A DNA stretch of 64,000 nucleotides from Mallotus nudiflorus (GCA_947683625.1 CANTUR010000043.1:806001-870000), one strand, 5' to 3'; positions 21,878 to 36,626 are shown, counted from the stretch's first letter. Notes: generated by a model from the sequence alone, not told the origin. Numbers and translations are program-made.

Positions 21878-22330
21878 TTATAATAGCAAAAATGAGATTT
21901 TAAGGTATTGAACTCTTGTCACCTCCAAAATTCTGAAGATCACTTCCTTTTCTCGATAATCCACTGAGGCGTAGTATTGTGCCAACTTATCCATTCCTAG
22001 AATCACATTAAACTCTATCACATCTAGCAAAACTATATCAGCTAGCAACTTTCTACCTTCCACCAACATTGAACAATATGGAAAGAATACATCTTTCTTT
22101 AACCTGTTGCTAAGTGGAATCACTACAAATAATGGAATTAATAACCTGTATGGTTACCATTCTACTCTAGAAGTAAACACAGGAGACATAAAAGAATGTG
22201 ATGCACCAGGATCAAATAAGACTCTAGCATCAAAATAGCAAACTGAAAGAATACCTGCTATAATTGCATTGGATGCCTACGCATCTTGGGGATTCAAAGT
22301 GGAAACTTTGGCCTACCTATTGAGAAGTGG
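21878..22330 (-). pseudogene. Chromovirus aspartic protease (degenerate)
   Basis: Near 22195-22215 the minus strand encodes L-F-D-P-G-A-S-H-S-F, the gypsy protease active site with Ser changed to Pro (normally D-S-G-A-S). The downstream open part (21878-22123) contains F-N-V-I-L-G-M-D, then Y-A-S-V-D-Y, then K-E-V-I-F-R-I, a block standard for Tekay-like elements just before the RT. Confidence 0.8.
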
Positions 22331-22559
22331 ACAGCTCTATAAAGCCTCAACCACTAGGTTTCCCTACTAAATCTCGACCCTATTGCCATATAAACTGAGT
22401 GTACCTCTATTATGGATATATAGGAGCTTTATACTATTATGGCATTTACAAAAAAGGTTGAGCCACTAATGATGGAGATCCCTAGGTGTACTATGTCTGA
22501 TAACTAGTATTAGGATAAGCTCCAGTAAGATGTCCTACCTGCCTACATATAAAAAAAGC

Positions 22560-23690
22560 CTTAGTTAACAGATGACATGATCCCTGATGCACTCGACCAC
22601 AACTGGGACAAACACTACTCCTAGACCCTGAACTACCATGTCTGGAGCTCTTTCCATTGCTGCTACTATTAACCCTAGAACTAAATCTAAAACCTCTGGC
22701 ACTCTTACAATTAGTAGAGCAACTATATTTACTAAATATATGGGTTTTGGACCTCCTACCCTACTGGGAAGTATCCTCAGCCTGCATGCTCATACTGCCA
22801 ATCTAAAAACTAGGATGTTGGAATCCCTAAGCTACCCCATATCTAATGTTACCAATCATATAAGGATTTTCCATAGTGCTTTGCCTAACATATCTCTTCT
22901 CTATAAGTCTGGCCTTCTCAATCACACTCTCCAAAGTATGGTCCTCAATGTGTATGCCTATATAGGCTAACCCCAAACTAGTGACATACAACTCAATAGC
23001 TCTATAAGGATCTCTCTTAATATCTTTTGCATACTAAGATAGCTTGATAAATTCTATGGTATAATCTTCACAGACCTATCCCTTTCACTGATGCACAGTA
23101 GTTGCCATCTATATGCTTTTCTAGTCATAAGTGGACAAAAGAACTTCAAGAATCAATCCTTAAACTCAAGCCAGGTTAACTGATTCATGAAAGGTTTGAT
23201 GGACTGCATAAATCATTCTTATGCTACTACTTAAACTGATAACTCCATAATCATAATCCTTTAATAATCAGTGTGTCCTGTTCTTATCTGAGTCTCGATG
23301 GTATTAATGAAGTCTAAAGCATCTTTCGTATTATTAAAAGAAACTCTATTGATTCTGGAGTAGAGGAGTGCAACATCAGTATCAAACATCTCTTGATTCC
23401 TCTACTGGAGCATATGTTGAACTAACAACATAGCTTGATTCAGAGCTACTAAGCCTTGGTTAATAACTGCTATGCCAGCTGTAAAATTTGGAGGATCTAC
23501 CTCAAGAACTTCTGACTGTATCAGTTGTTGTTGCTCTTGCCTTTAAGCTACCACTTCTCTAGGCCTACATCTACCTTAACCTCTTCCTCTATGTCTAAAT
23601 GCAAGAGGAAGAACTTCATCCTTAAAAGACTGCTCATCATCATCATCATCATATGCTGCTTCTACAACAGGAGCATTGTGATTCTGCCTC
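22560..23690 (-). pseudogene. Chromovirus gag with zinc knuckle (degenerate)
   Basis: A basic, glutamine-rich N-terminal part lies near 23500-23690. The capsid-like region (about 22980-23350) is frameshifted. Near 22560-22620 the zinc-knuckle region reads C-P-S-C-G-R-V-H-Q-G-S-C, then I-C-R-Q-V-G-H-L in which several Cys are lost. Gag packages the genomic RNA. Many stops; the plus-strand frame at 22638 is a shadow. Confidence 0.7.
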
Positions 23691-23849
23691 ATTAAAAAAA
23701 GATAAATAAACTGAATTCAAGACAAGATAAGAATGCTAACTCATACGCAGAATTCTAGAAATAATGATAACAACAAGTGACAATTATCAACCTAATCACT
23801 ATAGTAATTTCAAAGAAAGACAGCACTGACAATCAATTAAATAAAATAA

Positions 23850-23861
23850 GCTTTGATACCA
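23850..23861 (-). other. Chromovirus primer-binding site
   Basis: The minus strand reads TGGTATCAAAGC, one mismatch from the initiator tRNA-Met complement TGGTATCAGAGC, four bases inside the 5' LTR edge. Confidence 0.85.
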
Positions 23862-26726
23862 AATTTATCATAACCCGAATCGAAAGGCACGTGATCAGCA
23901 CTAGAGAATGAGAATACATAAAGTAATCAAAACCTATAATTAGTCTTAAAATTTTTTTATGAAAAAGAAGTAATACTTTTAATGATAAAACCATTACTTA
24001 ATAATAAAATCATAATAAGTGCACCGAACCAAATACATAAACTAAATATTATTCAATTACAACATCTCAAATCAGATAAAATTAAAATACAAATAATATA
24101 GGTTCTTTCATTAACTATTACAGTATTTAGAATTCGGTTGTACAATACATATCAAACAGACCTACAAAATCAAGATAGAGACGAAACTTAGCATAAAGAA
24201 GAAAGACAAATCTCAAACTCCTAAACTCCTAAAAAAACATTAAAGGGAGTCAAACCTCATTGAATTAAATAATAAAGAGAGTTATATGGTATAAAAAATT
24301 CATTACATAAAATAATAATAATAATAAAATAAATTTTACTATTATTAAAATTAAAGTATTAAAAATTTATTTCCAAATCATCAACTCTTTAACTAAATAA
24401 ATATAAATAATTTACAATAGAACTTCTTCAAATTAGAATATTCTTTATTTAATAATTTATAAATGAAAAATCTTGGTAGAACCCTACTCCATAAACTTTA
24501 ATAGCCACTTAGCTCATTTAATCATAAGACTGCTAATCCTTGAGAGCTAAGTATCAACTGAGGCAATAGCCACAGTCATTCACTTAATCCAATATTTTAC
24601 TGACGGTCTCCGAGAGTTAAGGCATCAACTGAGGCATCCATCTCAATAACTAATCATAACATTTCCAATAATCACTGGTGGTCCTCGAGAGCTATGGCAT
24701 CCACCGAGGCACCCATCTCAGTTAACCAATCATAAAAATTTGGATCCATCTCTCAATCTCTACTAGTGCGCACATGGTCTTTATAAAACCCATTAGGTAG
24801 CCCGTTCTACCAGTATTTTTCAAAGCTAATATATAACAAAATGTAAGCACAATTTAAGAAAACTATAATTTATAAATAAAATAAAATAAAATAATCATAA
24901 TGCTAAGCATAGCCTAAAATAACCTAACTTAAATTTCATGTAAGCATAATACCATGTTAAATTTTATAAAATCACTATGTTCAGAAAACACACGTACACA
25001 GTTCAAATTGTTGACTTATAGTTGGAGCGAGTCGGCTGACAGTTCTGCATCAGCTCATTGTCTATAGTTCCCGCTCTGATATTCTCTAAAATAAAATAAT
25101 ATTTATTCAAAACATGCTTATGAAAAATAATTAAAAATTCATAGGAACTTCCAAAAATTTTAAAATTTCCAAAAATTTTAGAAACTCATAACAGATTCAG
25201 AATTAATCTTAACAAAAACTCAATCTAAGGAACGACCCTAAAATGATTTAACAGCTAAACAAAATGTATAGATGTCATATTTTATGAGAAATCTACCAAA
25301 ATTTCAACAGAGTCTCATCTGTAAAATGGATATCTCTCTACACGCAATAGAGCCATTTATGCAGGGAAAACACTACTATTCACACACAGTACCTCACTTG
25401 GACCGGGCTTCCAAACTATACATAAATTTTCGACTGATATCAACAACAACATTACCAAAAAATATATATAAATTATGAAAATATATAACAAAATATTATA
25501 AAAATTAATCAAACTAATTCAATAATAAATTCTTTTTAATAATCAATATATACAAAACTCATTTCACATAATAATATATGTACTTTAAAAATTATTACTT
25601 ATAAAATTCCGAAAAATTCATAAAAATATATTTTAACCCTAAAAATAATTAAATCAATCAAATAATTAAATACTATGATATTTATATACATTTTTATTAT
25701 TTCCAAAAATTAATCCAAAATCAACAAAATATACAAAAATACTAATGTAGCTAATAAAATTAATTTATACTTCCTAATAATTAAAATTATCATTATACAT
25801 GTTAATTAACTATAAATTTACCAAAAATCAATTAAAAATCAAATTACACAATTTTCTTTAAAATTCTTATTTTTCTATTCACATATAACTTCCAAAAATT
25901 ATAATAAATTATCTATAACTAATTTTACAAAATTTCTTTCACAAACATTACTCCAAATAATGTATTTTTAATAACCCTAGTTTTTAAATTATTTTATTAT
26001 ATAATGAGATATGCAGTGTTAATAAAATTTAAAAGATAAATTTAATTATTTTACTATTTTGTGATTAATTATTATTATTTTATGTTTAATTGAATTTTCT
26101 ACGTAAATATATTATTTTGAAACTTATTGTTTTGGATGTTTAAATTTCATTGTGTATATTTATTATTTTTGAATACTATTATTTTAATAATATTAATTTA
26201 GTGCATGATTATTTTAATATTATTTTTAAGTACTAATATTATTTTATTAACGTGGTTATGAGTATTATTAATATTTTAAAATTATTCCACTACCATTATT
26301 AATGTTACTATTATCATTGTTATTTTATGTGAGTTATTATTATAATTATCGTGCGATATTATTATCATAGTATTATTTTAATATTAATATTTTGAGTACA
26401 TTATTATTATTTTATTTTTATTGATTGAAATTATTGCATTATTAAATTATTTCATAAATATTGTCTATATTATTGTTATTTTGAAATGTATTGTGTGTTA
26501 TTATTATGATGGTTATTATTTTTATTATTATCATTATTATTATTTTAATAACACTAGTTATGTGCATTATTATTTCTATTATTTTTATTTTTATTAAATA
26601 TACATTATTTGTATTATTAATTATTTAACAATTATGATTTATATTATTGTTATTTTTAAATGATATTTTATGTGTTTATTTTTATGTGTGTGTGATTATA
26701 TGTGTGTGTCTATATATATATATATC

Positions 26727-26761
<35 letters not shown>

Positions 26762-28511
26762 TGCAAAAACAAAGAATAAAACTTACGGTAAACTTACCCT
26801 CTCCCGCACATTGCAACCCAAGCCATCTACCTTCACTGTGCCTCCTGCCACAGCTCACCGGACCGCCTCTCACTGCCACCATCTTCTTCCTTCTTCTTCC
26901 TCGTCTTCTCTGTCGCTGTCTGTACATCGGAGTATCGCCGAAGCTTGCAAAAACAGCAGCGACAACAGCCGTATTGGTAGTCACCAGAGGCATTATAGAC
27001 GACGGAGGCTAGCTTTTCCGGTGTTGTTCAATTCCTTAAGCTCTGAGGAGGTTGATCCCGAGCTTGATTTTATCTCTAACTTGATCTTTGGTGAGTTTTA
27101 GTTGACTTTTGATTTTTAGCTTTAGGGTTTTTCTATTTTTTTTTTTTGTTGATCTTGTGTGATTCGGTTAATCCACCTTAACAAATGTTGTTCCCAGATG
27201 ATTAGTCTACATGAAAATATATTTTTTTTATTTTTAGAATTTATTTGAAATTTTGTTAATTTTTTATTATTTATCTAATTTTCATATATCTTATTTAATT
27301 ATAAAATTTGTTGAATTGGTATTATTATGAGTTAATATTAATTTTAGAGTAGAGAAAATAATTTTTGAGAATATTGTGTAATTTTTAGAAATATTTATAG
27401 TTTAGGTAAATATTGGATAATTGAGTTCAATGTGTATTTTGATTGAATTTAGAGTTTAATTGTATGTTTTAGTTGATATTAGATTGTTATTTGTTGATAA
27501 AATAATTTTTATGAATTTATATAATTTTTTATGGAATTTTATATAATTTATGTGTATTTTGAATTATTAGGTTAAATATGTATTTTTGTTGAAATTATTG
27601 GATAAATATGTGTTTTGGTTGATATTAGTATATTATATGTTGATTAAATAATTTTAATGATTTTATATAATTTTTCAGGAAATTATTTAGTATATTGGAT
27701 ATTTTGTATTATAGGGTTAAATATGTAATTTTGTTAAGATTATAGTTAAACATTACGTTTTAGTTGGTTTTATAATTATTTAAGGTATTAAAATGATTTT
27801 TACAAATTATTTACTATTTTTAACTATTTAATACTAATTTTAAAAAATTATTTTCAAATAATATATTATATATTATTTTGGTAATAAAATGGGTTTTTAG
27901 TAATTTTTAATGTGTATTTAGACTATTTTAGTTATTTGAATATATAAAGTGAATTTTTATTAATTTATATTAAATTATCGAGAAAATTAGATTTTTAATA
28001 ATATTATATTATTATTTAGGGATTTTTACATAATTATTGTGAAAATAATTATTTTTAGTGTTTTAATGTTAAATATGCTAAATTTTGTTATTTTGAGGAT
28101 ATTTATGAAAATTATTGATTTTTACTATATTTATTATATTATCTGGATTGTTGGTGAATTGTGAACCTTGGTTGGGGAATTATGTAGTTCAGGATCCCAA
28201 CCGATGGTTGTATGAATTGTAATTTTAGAAGTGTGATTTCTGTGCAGGATCGGCCTTACATTTGTAGGGAGATGTTCATTTTACAAAGGAGACTTTGTCG
28301 AAATTACAGTAGATTTCTCATAAAACGTGACAACCGGTCCGAGTTTATTTTTGAAATTTTTAATTAAGTCTTTCTATAATAATCCTAGAAGCGTAGAGTT
28401 AGAAGTTTATTCTGATAATTGTTATTATTTTATTTTTTCTAGCTGCATTAAGACCGAGGCTTATCGAATTAGGCCCGTTAAATCTATCTCGTGGAGCGTG
28501 AATCAGTGAGT

Positions 28512-28564
<53 letters not shown>
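28512..28564. repeat. Expanded (TA)n in solo LTR 2
   Basis: Long TA run at a site where solo LTRs 1 and 3 have only about 8-10 TA bases (near 17036 and 36155). Confidence 0.85.
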
Positions 28565-28566
<2 letters not shown>

Positions 28567-29254
28567 TTGCATTTAGGATGCATGATTTAGGACTTTTCAT
28601 TTTTATTATATGTTTTAAAAATAATTTAAATTATAATATGATTCGGTATATTTTCGGTTTATTTTTAGTATATTTTGATATATATGTTTGCATATTTTCT
28701 ATATACATTTACTATATCTTTAGTATATTTAAGGTTTATTTTTTATACATGCATGTTAGATAGTTAGGTTTATTTTTAGTATAGTCTTGGTAAATTTTTG
28801 AAATACTTCTAAATAAATGCATGTTTTAGTACATATACATGTTTTAAATGTATATTTACTCATAATTGTTTTATTAAATGATTTGTGTATTTTAGGTATA
28901 TTTCTAAGTAAATGCATGTTATATTATTGAATTATACTTGAATTGTTTTTAAGTATATCATTGGTTTATCTTTGGTATATTTCATGTTTCATTTGACATA
29001 TATATACCCAAAATATACATGGTTTATTTTAGGTATATTTTTGGTATATATATGGTTTATTTTACTATTATGAATGTCATTCTACATTATCTATTTTTTT
29101 AAATGTATGAATTATTTTAAATGATGGATATCAATAGAATGTGCTACTTAGTGGGCAACACTAGAACCGTGTATATACCGGTGCGATAGATTTAGGTTGA
29201 GTGAGGAATTACTTGTGGTAATTATGATATGATTGAGATGTGATATGATTGATG

Positions 29255-29354
29255 GTGTGATTGTTGGAGCTCAGTTGACCAAGTGTCTCGGGGCCAATTA
29301 CACTGACAGTCAGATTGCTGGAGCTCGGCTGACTTAGTGTCTCAGGGCCAGTCT
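29255..29354 (+). other. Twin tandem stem-loops, solo LTR 2
   Basis: GTGTGATTG pairs with CAATTACAC (one mismatch) and AGATTG pairs with CAGTCT (one G-T pair). Loops as in the other copies. Confidence 0.75.
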
Positions 29355-30428
29355 ACTATCCAAAATGGAATAAGTGATCTGTTTGGAATTAAGTGAGCTT
29401 GTATGGCTAAAGTGATGATATAGTTGATTGAGTTTGCGATTAATAGGGTTCTATTTGATCCTTCATGTTTAAAAATAAATGTTTTCTGCATTTATTATAT
29501 TTATAAAAGCAGAATTTAGCATTTGTGTGAAATGTGTGTATATATATATATATATATAAGAATGCCTAACTGAATAAGGTTTAGATTGCATGTATATATA
29601 GTATAATAATTCACTCAGTGAGGTCTGACCTCCTCAATTATTTTTTTTTTCAGGAGGCCTTATATTGTCAAACCTTAGTAGTAGAGCTCTTTGTCGGTGT
29701 TCTTCCGCCTCGACTAAATTGTGTAATATTTATATTTAAGCTCTGATTTGTATTCTAGAAATGCAGTAGTAATGTTATTGTATCAAAAGATTATTTTTTT
29801 ATTTTGATACTTGTACTCTGAGAGTTGTATTTGAATATTGTATGAATATATTTATTTATGAAAGGATTTGGAGTATCTATTTTATATATTGATTCAAAAA
29901 ATTTTTTAATTCAGTTGTACTTTTTATTTATTTATTGCAAGTTTTTATTTTCTAAGGCTTGCTATGAGTTCCGGATTCGAAAGAATTTTTATTTCCTAGT
30001 GCTGGTCATGACTCCTAATTTTAGGTCCTGATAATATTGTATTTATTAAAAATATCCAAAATTTTGGGCTTAGAATAGTAACCCGAACCAAAAATTAAAA
30101 ATAAATCCAAAAATATACAAAAATTATCATAACATAACATTCAATCTCTACATCAACTTTCCCAAACAACATCAAGTCTAAATCTCACTTAATTAACCAA
30201 AACCTAACAAATGAATTTACCTCGATTTAGGATGATCTGGGAGGAGATCAGAGAAATTGAAGGTAGATTATGGAAGCTTGGAAGATGAGGATTCCAATGA
30301 CACTAAAATCATGATCATCCATTATCGGAATTGTCATCGGAGACCAAATAAAATTTTGCCAAAACAAGAGAAATGGGATGAAAGAGGAGGTGGGGCTTCT
30401 ATCATTGGCCAAGGGAAGAGCTAGGTTG

Positions 30429-31307
30429 TGTCACGGGTCCTCCATTTAGCCTTGACATTCAACCCGTCTGGCGCCTAAACTTTCCTAAGTTTAGGCCAGC
30501 CAAGCCTCATGAACATGCTCTTAGCGTTAATACCAAGTATCCTTCGACTATAGTCGAGTGTTGGTGAACCTTAATAACCTCGCATGTTCAGTACTATCAT
30601 TGTTCCTATATTTCTCGCATACATTTAAGGCTCATGCTCGCATTATATCCCGTATATGTATCCGAGCCTTATTCTTATCTTAAGCCTTGCATTCACCTCA
30701 CCGTTCCCACATATTACTGAATCCCGTATTAGCCTCACAGCTCTCGCATACGCAAGGGTCATATACTTGTTTCACAAGTCCCGCATATAATCAAATCCCA
30801 CAGTGCCTCAAAATTCCCCTATATGCTTGCTCATAGTGCAAGTCATATTGTAACCTTGGGTCCAGGAGAACCACGCACTACGAACACCTCGGCCTCATAG
30901 TGTCTATAGAGCTCCTTCTTTATAAAGACACCGAATTCCTCTTTCCTGAACTTGATGCCCGTCACCTAGCTTCACACTAGGGAGCTCACTTAAGGTTGTG
31001 TCATTGAACATGCACACAAGCCTCGGGGATGGTGGAGAGCTTACACCGAAGTTACCCCTTAAAGAGCATAAGGACCACCTTGAGGGTTGGTAGGACGAGA
31101 CATCAGAATATTCCACCCATCATACCCTCATAAAATATAAATAATAATATTTATTCATATTTACTAAAATGTCCTTCGTTGTATTTTTCCTTTTCGTATG
31201 TCTTTGCTCTGCCATAATATACTTTTCTTGTCCCACCATGTCCTTAGGATAAGCTAAGGACTCTAAGGGTGCATGGCCCCTAGGGCCCTTTTTGTTGCCC
31301 CGTTACA
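30429..31307 (-). repeat. 3' LTR of the non-autonomous element (879 bp)
   Basis: Almost colinear with 33950-34064 plus 37443-38204. Rich in CTCGCAT/CTCGCATACG motifs. The 70-codon frame at 30904 has a counterpart in the other LTR (37810) but looks like chance: no start context, no homology. Confidence 0.85.
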
Positions 31308-33949
31308 TTCTCCCCCACTTGAGCAATTGATGCCCTCGTCAATTGGCCATAGGGGTTCACGGTTCTCATCTATTATAGTGTTCCATGTCTTCTTCTATTT
31401 TATCTCCATTAACTTGCATCGCCTATTTATGCTTTTAAAACTATATTAACTCTTGACCACTTCTCGCTCTTGTCCATCGTGAATTTTAACTCTCCACCTC
31501 TATATTTGCATGTCTTCTCGTAGGTTCTTATTTTTTTATTCTCAATAAGGCTTCCCATGTTTTCGTTGCTTTATTTTTGTCTCGAGTGTAAATTGTACCT
31601 CATAAGAAAAAATAAAGAAGCAACAACAGTACAAATTGAAAAATATTTCTAATGTCTCGTTTGTTCTTTTAATACAAATTAAATGTTAGAAAAATTTGCC
31701 ATTTGCACATATTTGTTCATTAATTAAATAAACATCACAACTTATTATTTCTATTAAGGAATTATAAAGGAGCATAATATGACTTACACAATTTCCTTGT
31801 ATTCATTCAACACTATTATTGTTCATTGCTCTTAGCACTCATAGTTTGTTATTTTGCACCTTCCTAACTCCTTACCTCTTTTGTTTCCAGGATAGGGTCT
31901 CTACTAGCCAACATCTTGCTTTGGTTTAACGCTCTTCCTCCATCACTTGTCACTTTATAAGAGCCTTTATGTATTTTGTTTTTCACATGCCAAAAGGTAA
32001 ATATCTTGTCCTATTTATCTAGGGTCTTCCTTATGTACATTCCACTTGTAGAAGTAACTTGCAGGAGAGTATATCTCTACAAGATCTTTATAAAGTGTAT
32101 CTTAGTACATTCGGGTCCGATGGGTCATTTGAAAGTAGTATTTTTTTTTCTTGTCTTAATAGAAGTAAGAGTTTATGATTTTAGGATCAACTTGCTTGTT
32201 CCCTTGCCTTGAGCAAAGATGTCATATTTATTTATAAAAACCATAACCCTCCATCCACAAGTAAGTTAATTCAATGAATCTCCTTTCTTGCTTCTTAAAA
32301 GTTACTACATGTCATTCGAGTCATTTGCCACCATGTTTTCATAGACGTTCAGCATTACGCTTGTTTACCACACTCGTATTCCATCCCTTTAGTTATTCCT
32401 TTGTTTAGCTATATCGACACTTATTTTCACCTGCACATAACACATATATATATATTTTTCTCGAAGGTTGCCTCAAGCTTTATTAGTAAACCCTTTTATA
32501 ATACGCAAGGCTACCACAACCTTTAGCAAACACACATCAAGGCTACCGCAGCCTTTAGCAAACAAAAATCAAGGCTACCACAACCCTCAACAAACACACA
32601 TCTCGCACAATATGTTTCCACTCACACTCATTTTTTTTCTTTTCTTTTCTCTCTTTCTTTTCACTTTCCCTTGTTATTTTCTTTTCTTCTTTTCACTCTA
32701 TATTCTTGTCCTCTTGCTTTCATTTTTTTTTGTTTTGATTTTTTTCTCTTCCTTTTTTATTATTATTATTTTCTTTCACACATTCTCACACACTCATAAC
32801 AATGATTATCGCAACCACAATCAAATCATAATATTTCACTTATCATTTTATTTATTGCTGAGTGGGTTTCGCTCCCCCATTTTGAGTCATAATACTCATG
32901 AAAATTTCATCTCATTGGCCTCTCAAGCCTAACTCATGCTCAATGCCTCACTAGTCCTTAAGCCATATCACGCATCACTATAAGTTTGTGCCACTATATG
33001 ATAACTCTTATAATTCATCAATCGAAAAAAATATTTCTTAACTCTTGCACTTCATTATTTGTGCATTGTCACATTTCTAATTGTAAGGCATCATCCCTTT
33101 AATAGTCTCAAGACTAATAATATTTCTAATTTTGCCACATTTAATGCTTTTTGCCATAACCCTTATTCACATTGTGAATTTTAGCGCACTTTATCTCTCC
33201 CATCGAATCACATTCATCGCATCTCAATTTAAGGGACTCTGTACCCTTTATGTTTTTGCTTATAAATTATTCAATTGCAACATCAATATATTTTTCTTAT
33301 GATTGGCACTATCGGCCTCTCATTTATCACATTTCTCATCCCACTATGGTTGGCCTTTCTACGCCAATAAGCAATCCTGCTATAATTTTATCAATTGTTC
33401 CCTCATTTTGCTCGAAGTTTCTTTCAAGTTTTTGTCAATCGTATGGATTATCCCTCAAGGATGTGCATCAATACAATGATGCTGTTATAGTGTCATATCT
33501 TACCAAAGTCTTAAACACTTTTTACTTCCCATGATCACATTTTATTTCTCATGTATGAGCTCACTAATAAACTTAAGTGTCTCTTCATTTGCTCACTCTC
33601 CATAAGTAAATTATGCCTCAGTAATTTCTTATAAGAGACACAAGTATGAAGGATCCACCAATTTTATTAGGTTGTTACATACATTTCTGCCTCGCCTCAA
33701 TGTTTCATGATATTCTTTTAATGAATATCTTATAATTCCCACAAGTTTTCATTTACCAATTTTTACATATTGATGTGCCACTGACAATCGCATCCCTCGC
33801 ACTTATTTCGATTTAAGAACACATATTTGATTAAATAGCCACTAACATGAATAATTATGGGTCCACAATTATTCATCTGCACATAAATAGCATTATACTT
33901 ATATATTAATATTTCCCACATTGCATGTTTTCTTTGTCCTGATAGCAAA
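31308..33949 (-). other. Non-coding interior of the LARD-like element
   Basis: Begins (minus-strand end) with a polypurine tract, AAGTGGGGGAGAA on the minus strand. The short stretch just before it reads like the last residues of a gypsy polyprotein (...I-A-Q-V-G-E), a relic of an autonomous parent. Near 32500-32600 are three tandem copies of a ~40 bp unit containing CAAGGCTACC and TTAGCAAAC. 32620-32790 is a T/C-rich tract. The 154-codon plus frame there is low complexity and not a gene. A degenerate primer site (GCTATCAGGAC on the minus strand, 33936-33946) precedes the right LTR. Confidence 0.65.
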
Positions 33950-34521
33950 TGTCATGGGTCCTCCATTTAGTTTTGACATTCAACCCGTGTGGTGCCTAAA
34001 CTTTCCTAAGTTTAGGCCAGCCAAGCCTCATGAACATGCTCTTAGCATTAATACCAAGTATCCTTGTAATATCCCAGATTTTTAAATAATTTTAAACTGC
34101 ATCGAGATATGCAGTGTTAATAATTTTTATATATATTTATGATTATTTAATGAGTTTGTTATTTATTAAAGTCTTTTTTAATTATTTTATATTATTTTAA
34201 GTTATTTACGTAAAATTTTTCCGGAAATTTTATTTTCGGGAAAATTATGACATAAATAATTAAATATTAATTATTTTAAACGGTTTTATGAATTTACATG
34301 AGTTCATATGTGATTTTAAAGTGTCAAATAAAATGCATATGAGTACATGCATTTAAGTTAAATAGGGGTTATTTAATTAAATTAAATTATATTATATAGT
34401 TTTAATATTAATTAATTAAATGTGTGTATATATGTATATGTGTATATATATATATTATTATTAAAGTGTGTGGTGGACATTTATTGTGTGTATTAATTTA
34501 TATATTAAAATAATATAAAGT

Positions 34522-34522
34522 A

Positions 34523-34584
<62 letters not shown>
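34522..34584. repeat. (TA)n microsatellite in solo LTR 3
   Basis: TA run in the same LTR position as in solo LTR 1, before the leader. Confidence 0.85.
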
Positions 34585-34586
<2 letters not shown>

Positions 34587-35896
34587 TTATCAAAAATAAA
34601 GTTTGAGTTATTTACAAGATGTCACTCCCTCTCCTTCTTCTTTCCCGATCGTCCCCATCTGATTTCTACTGTCGATCATGTTGTTCCTTCACCGTTACTA
34701 TGCCCTCCGGTGTGCTACCTCCCTTGTCAGCCATTTTCGACATCCAGAGCCTTCTTCTCTAGCGTGATTTCGTTAGAATTACAGTGAGTTACCAAAAGTC
34801 ACACTCAACATCGATCAAGCACTTTCCGGCCATAATTTTGAGCCCCACCGGTCTCTATCTCTTCCTTGAGCTCCGGTGAGTCCATTTCCAAGCTTTGTTT
34901 CACTTGAAATAGTATAGATTTCCCTAGGTTTCGATTTATCATTTTCGGCCATTTAGGGTTTTCAATTTTTTTGAGCTTCGATTGGTTGATTCATGAAAAC
35001 TTCCTTCACAAACATTGATTCTTGTAGCTTAATCTAGCTCTGTGAATTTTTGTAGAATTTTTGATTATTTTATTAATATTTTCTAATTTTTGAAAATTAA
35101 TTAAATTATGAAATTGTGTTTTATGGTGTTTATAGGTGTTGAAATGCATTTTAGAAATTTATTTTTAATTTTTGTGATTTTTATATAATTATTTTGAACT
35201 TATTTAGTTTATGTAATTTTTTGAAAATTAGGTTAATTATGTGTTTTATTGAAATTAATTGGTTAATTGAGTATATTTATTGATATTATTGAATTATATG
35301 TTGAGAAATTTAATTTTGAGTAATTATATTATTTTTGGAGAATTTTTTATTAATTATAGGGAATTTACATAACTAGGGGTATTTTGATAATTTGGCACTA
35401 AATTGGCTAAAAATATAATTAAATTGGTTTGACTAGTTATTTGAGGTATAAAAAAATGATTTCTACAAATTATTTAGTGTTTTTAATTAATTAAAACTAT
35501 TTTTCGTAAATTATTTTTAAATTATATATAATGTACAATTTTTCTAAATAAATGAGTTTTTATCGATTTTTTATATGTTTTAGGATTAATTATGTAATTT
35601 GGATTTATAAAATGTATTTTGGTCAATATTTATCAATTTATTGAGAATTACCGATTTTTAATAATATTTTATTTAAAATTAGGATTTTTATGCATTTATC
35701 GGTAAAATAAATATTTTTAGCGTTTGAATAACTAAATTGCTATATTTTGAGTATTGAAGGGCATTTTTGGTATTTTTCATGTGTTCTGTATTATTTCATG
35801 AAATGTGGACCTCGGTCGATGAAATTGTAGTTTGGAGTCCGACCAAGGGATTTTGAATTGTGTTTATTCTTGAAGTGTGTTTCTTTACAGGACCAG

Positions 35897-35915
35897 CTCT
35901 ACTCTTTGAGTAGAG
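35897..35915 (+). other. Perfect short hairpin in solo LTR 3
   Basis: CTCTACTC-TTT-GAGTAGAG, identical to that of solo LTR 1, just after TTTCTTTACAG. Confidence 0.8.
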
Positions 35916-36626
35916 AGATGTCCGTTTTACAGGGGAGGTTTTGTCGGATTTTCGGTAGGATTCTTGTAAAACGTGATGTCCGGTTTCCTATTCTAATTCT
36001 GTGTCTAAGATTCTAGATCGAGTCTTTAGAATTCCGATAGATTTATTCTAATGTCGTGTTGTCATTTGTTTATTTAGTTGCCTTGAGACCGAGGCCTAGT
36101 GGACCAGGCCTATCGGACCCGTCTCGAGGAGCGCAATAACTGTGAGTTGTTATTTTATATATAAGTGTTCTAGGATGCATGTTTTTTTAGAAATGTATGA
36201 TTTTTTTTAGTAAATTATGCATAAATGATTTAATTATTGCTTAGGTTTATTTTTGGTATATTTTAAATTATATGCATGTTTTATTATGAGTTTATGCTTA
36301 AAATGTTTTTAAGCATATTCATAGTTTATTTTGTAAATAAATTGAATTTATTTAACGTATATATACTAGAAATATACCTGGTTTATTTTTGGTATATTTC
36401 TAGTATATATATGGTTTATGTTGCTATTTTATTTAATATCATGCATCATTGATTTTATGAATGTATGTTTTATATCAAAATAAAGGATATCAATAGAACG
36501 TGCTACCTAGTGGGCAGCACTAGGACCGAGTACGTACCAGTATGCCGATAGCATTTAGGCTTTATTACTAACCTATTTATGGATTATGATCGGATTGATT
36601 TACTTGATGTGTGATGTGTTTTGAGA

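Larger units (their letters stand above)
25967..30033 (+). mobile_element. Solo LTR 2 of the long-LTR gypsy family
   Basis: 4067 bp, the longest and most decayed of the six. The ends have drifted (TTTAATAACCC instead of TGTAATAACCC; GGTCCTGATA instead of GGTCGTGACA). The duplication is GTATT (25962-25966) and ATATT (30034-30038), one mismatch. It carries ATATGCAGTGTTAATAA (26009-26025), a (TG)n/(TA)n tract near 26728-26761 before the GC-rich leader, a second expanded (TA)n at about 28512-28564, and the twin stem-loops near 29255-29354. No coding potential. Confidence 0.85.

Noticed and set aside
26647..27101. Overlapping frames with Tyr/Ile/Val/Cys repeats in solo LTR 2
   Set aside because: Products of TA/TG microsatellites and the GC-rich leader; not conserved as protein.
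32468..32932. 154-codon Phe/Leu-rich frame resembling a membrane protein
   Set aside because: Arises from a T/C-rich tract in a non-autonomous element; low complexity only.
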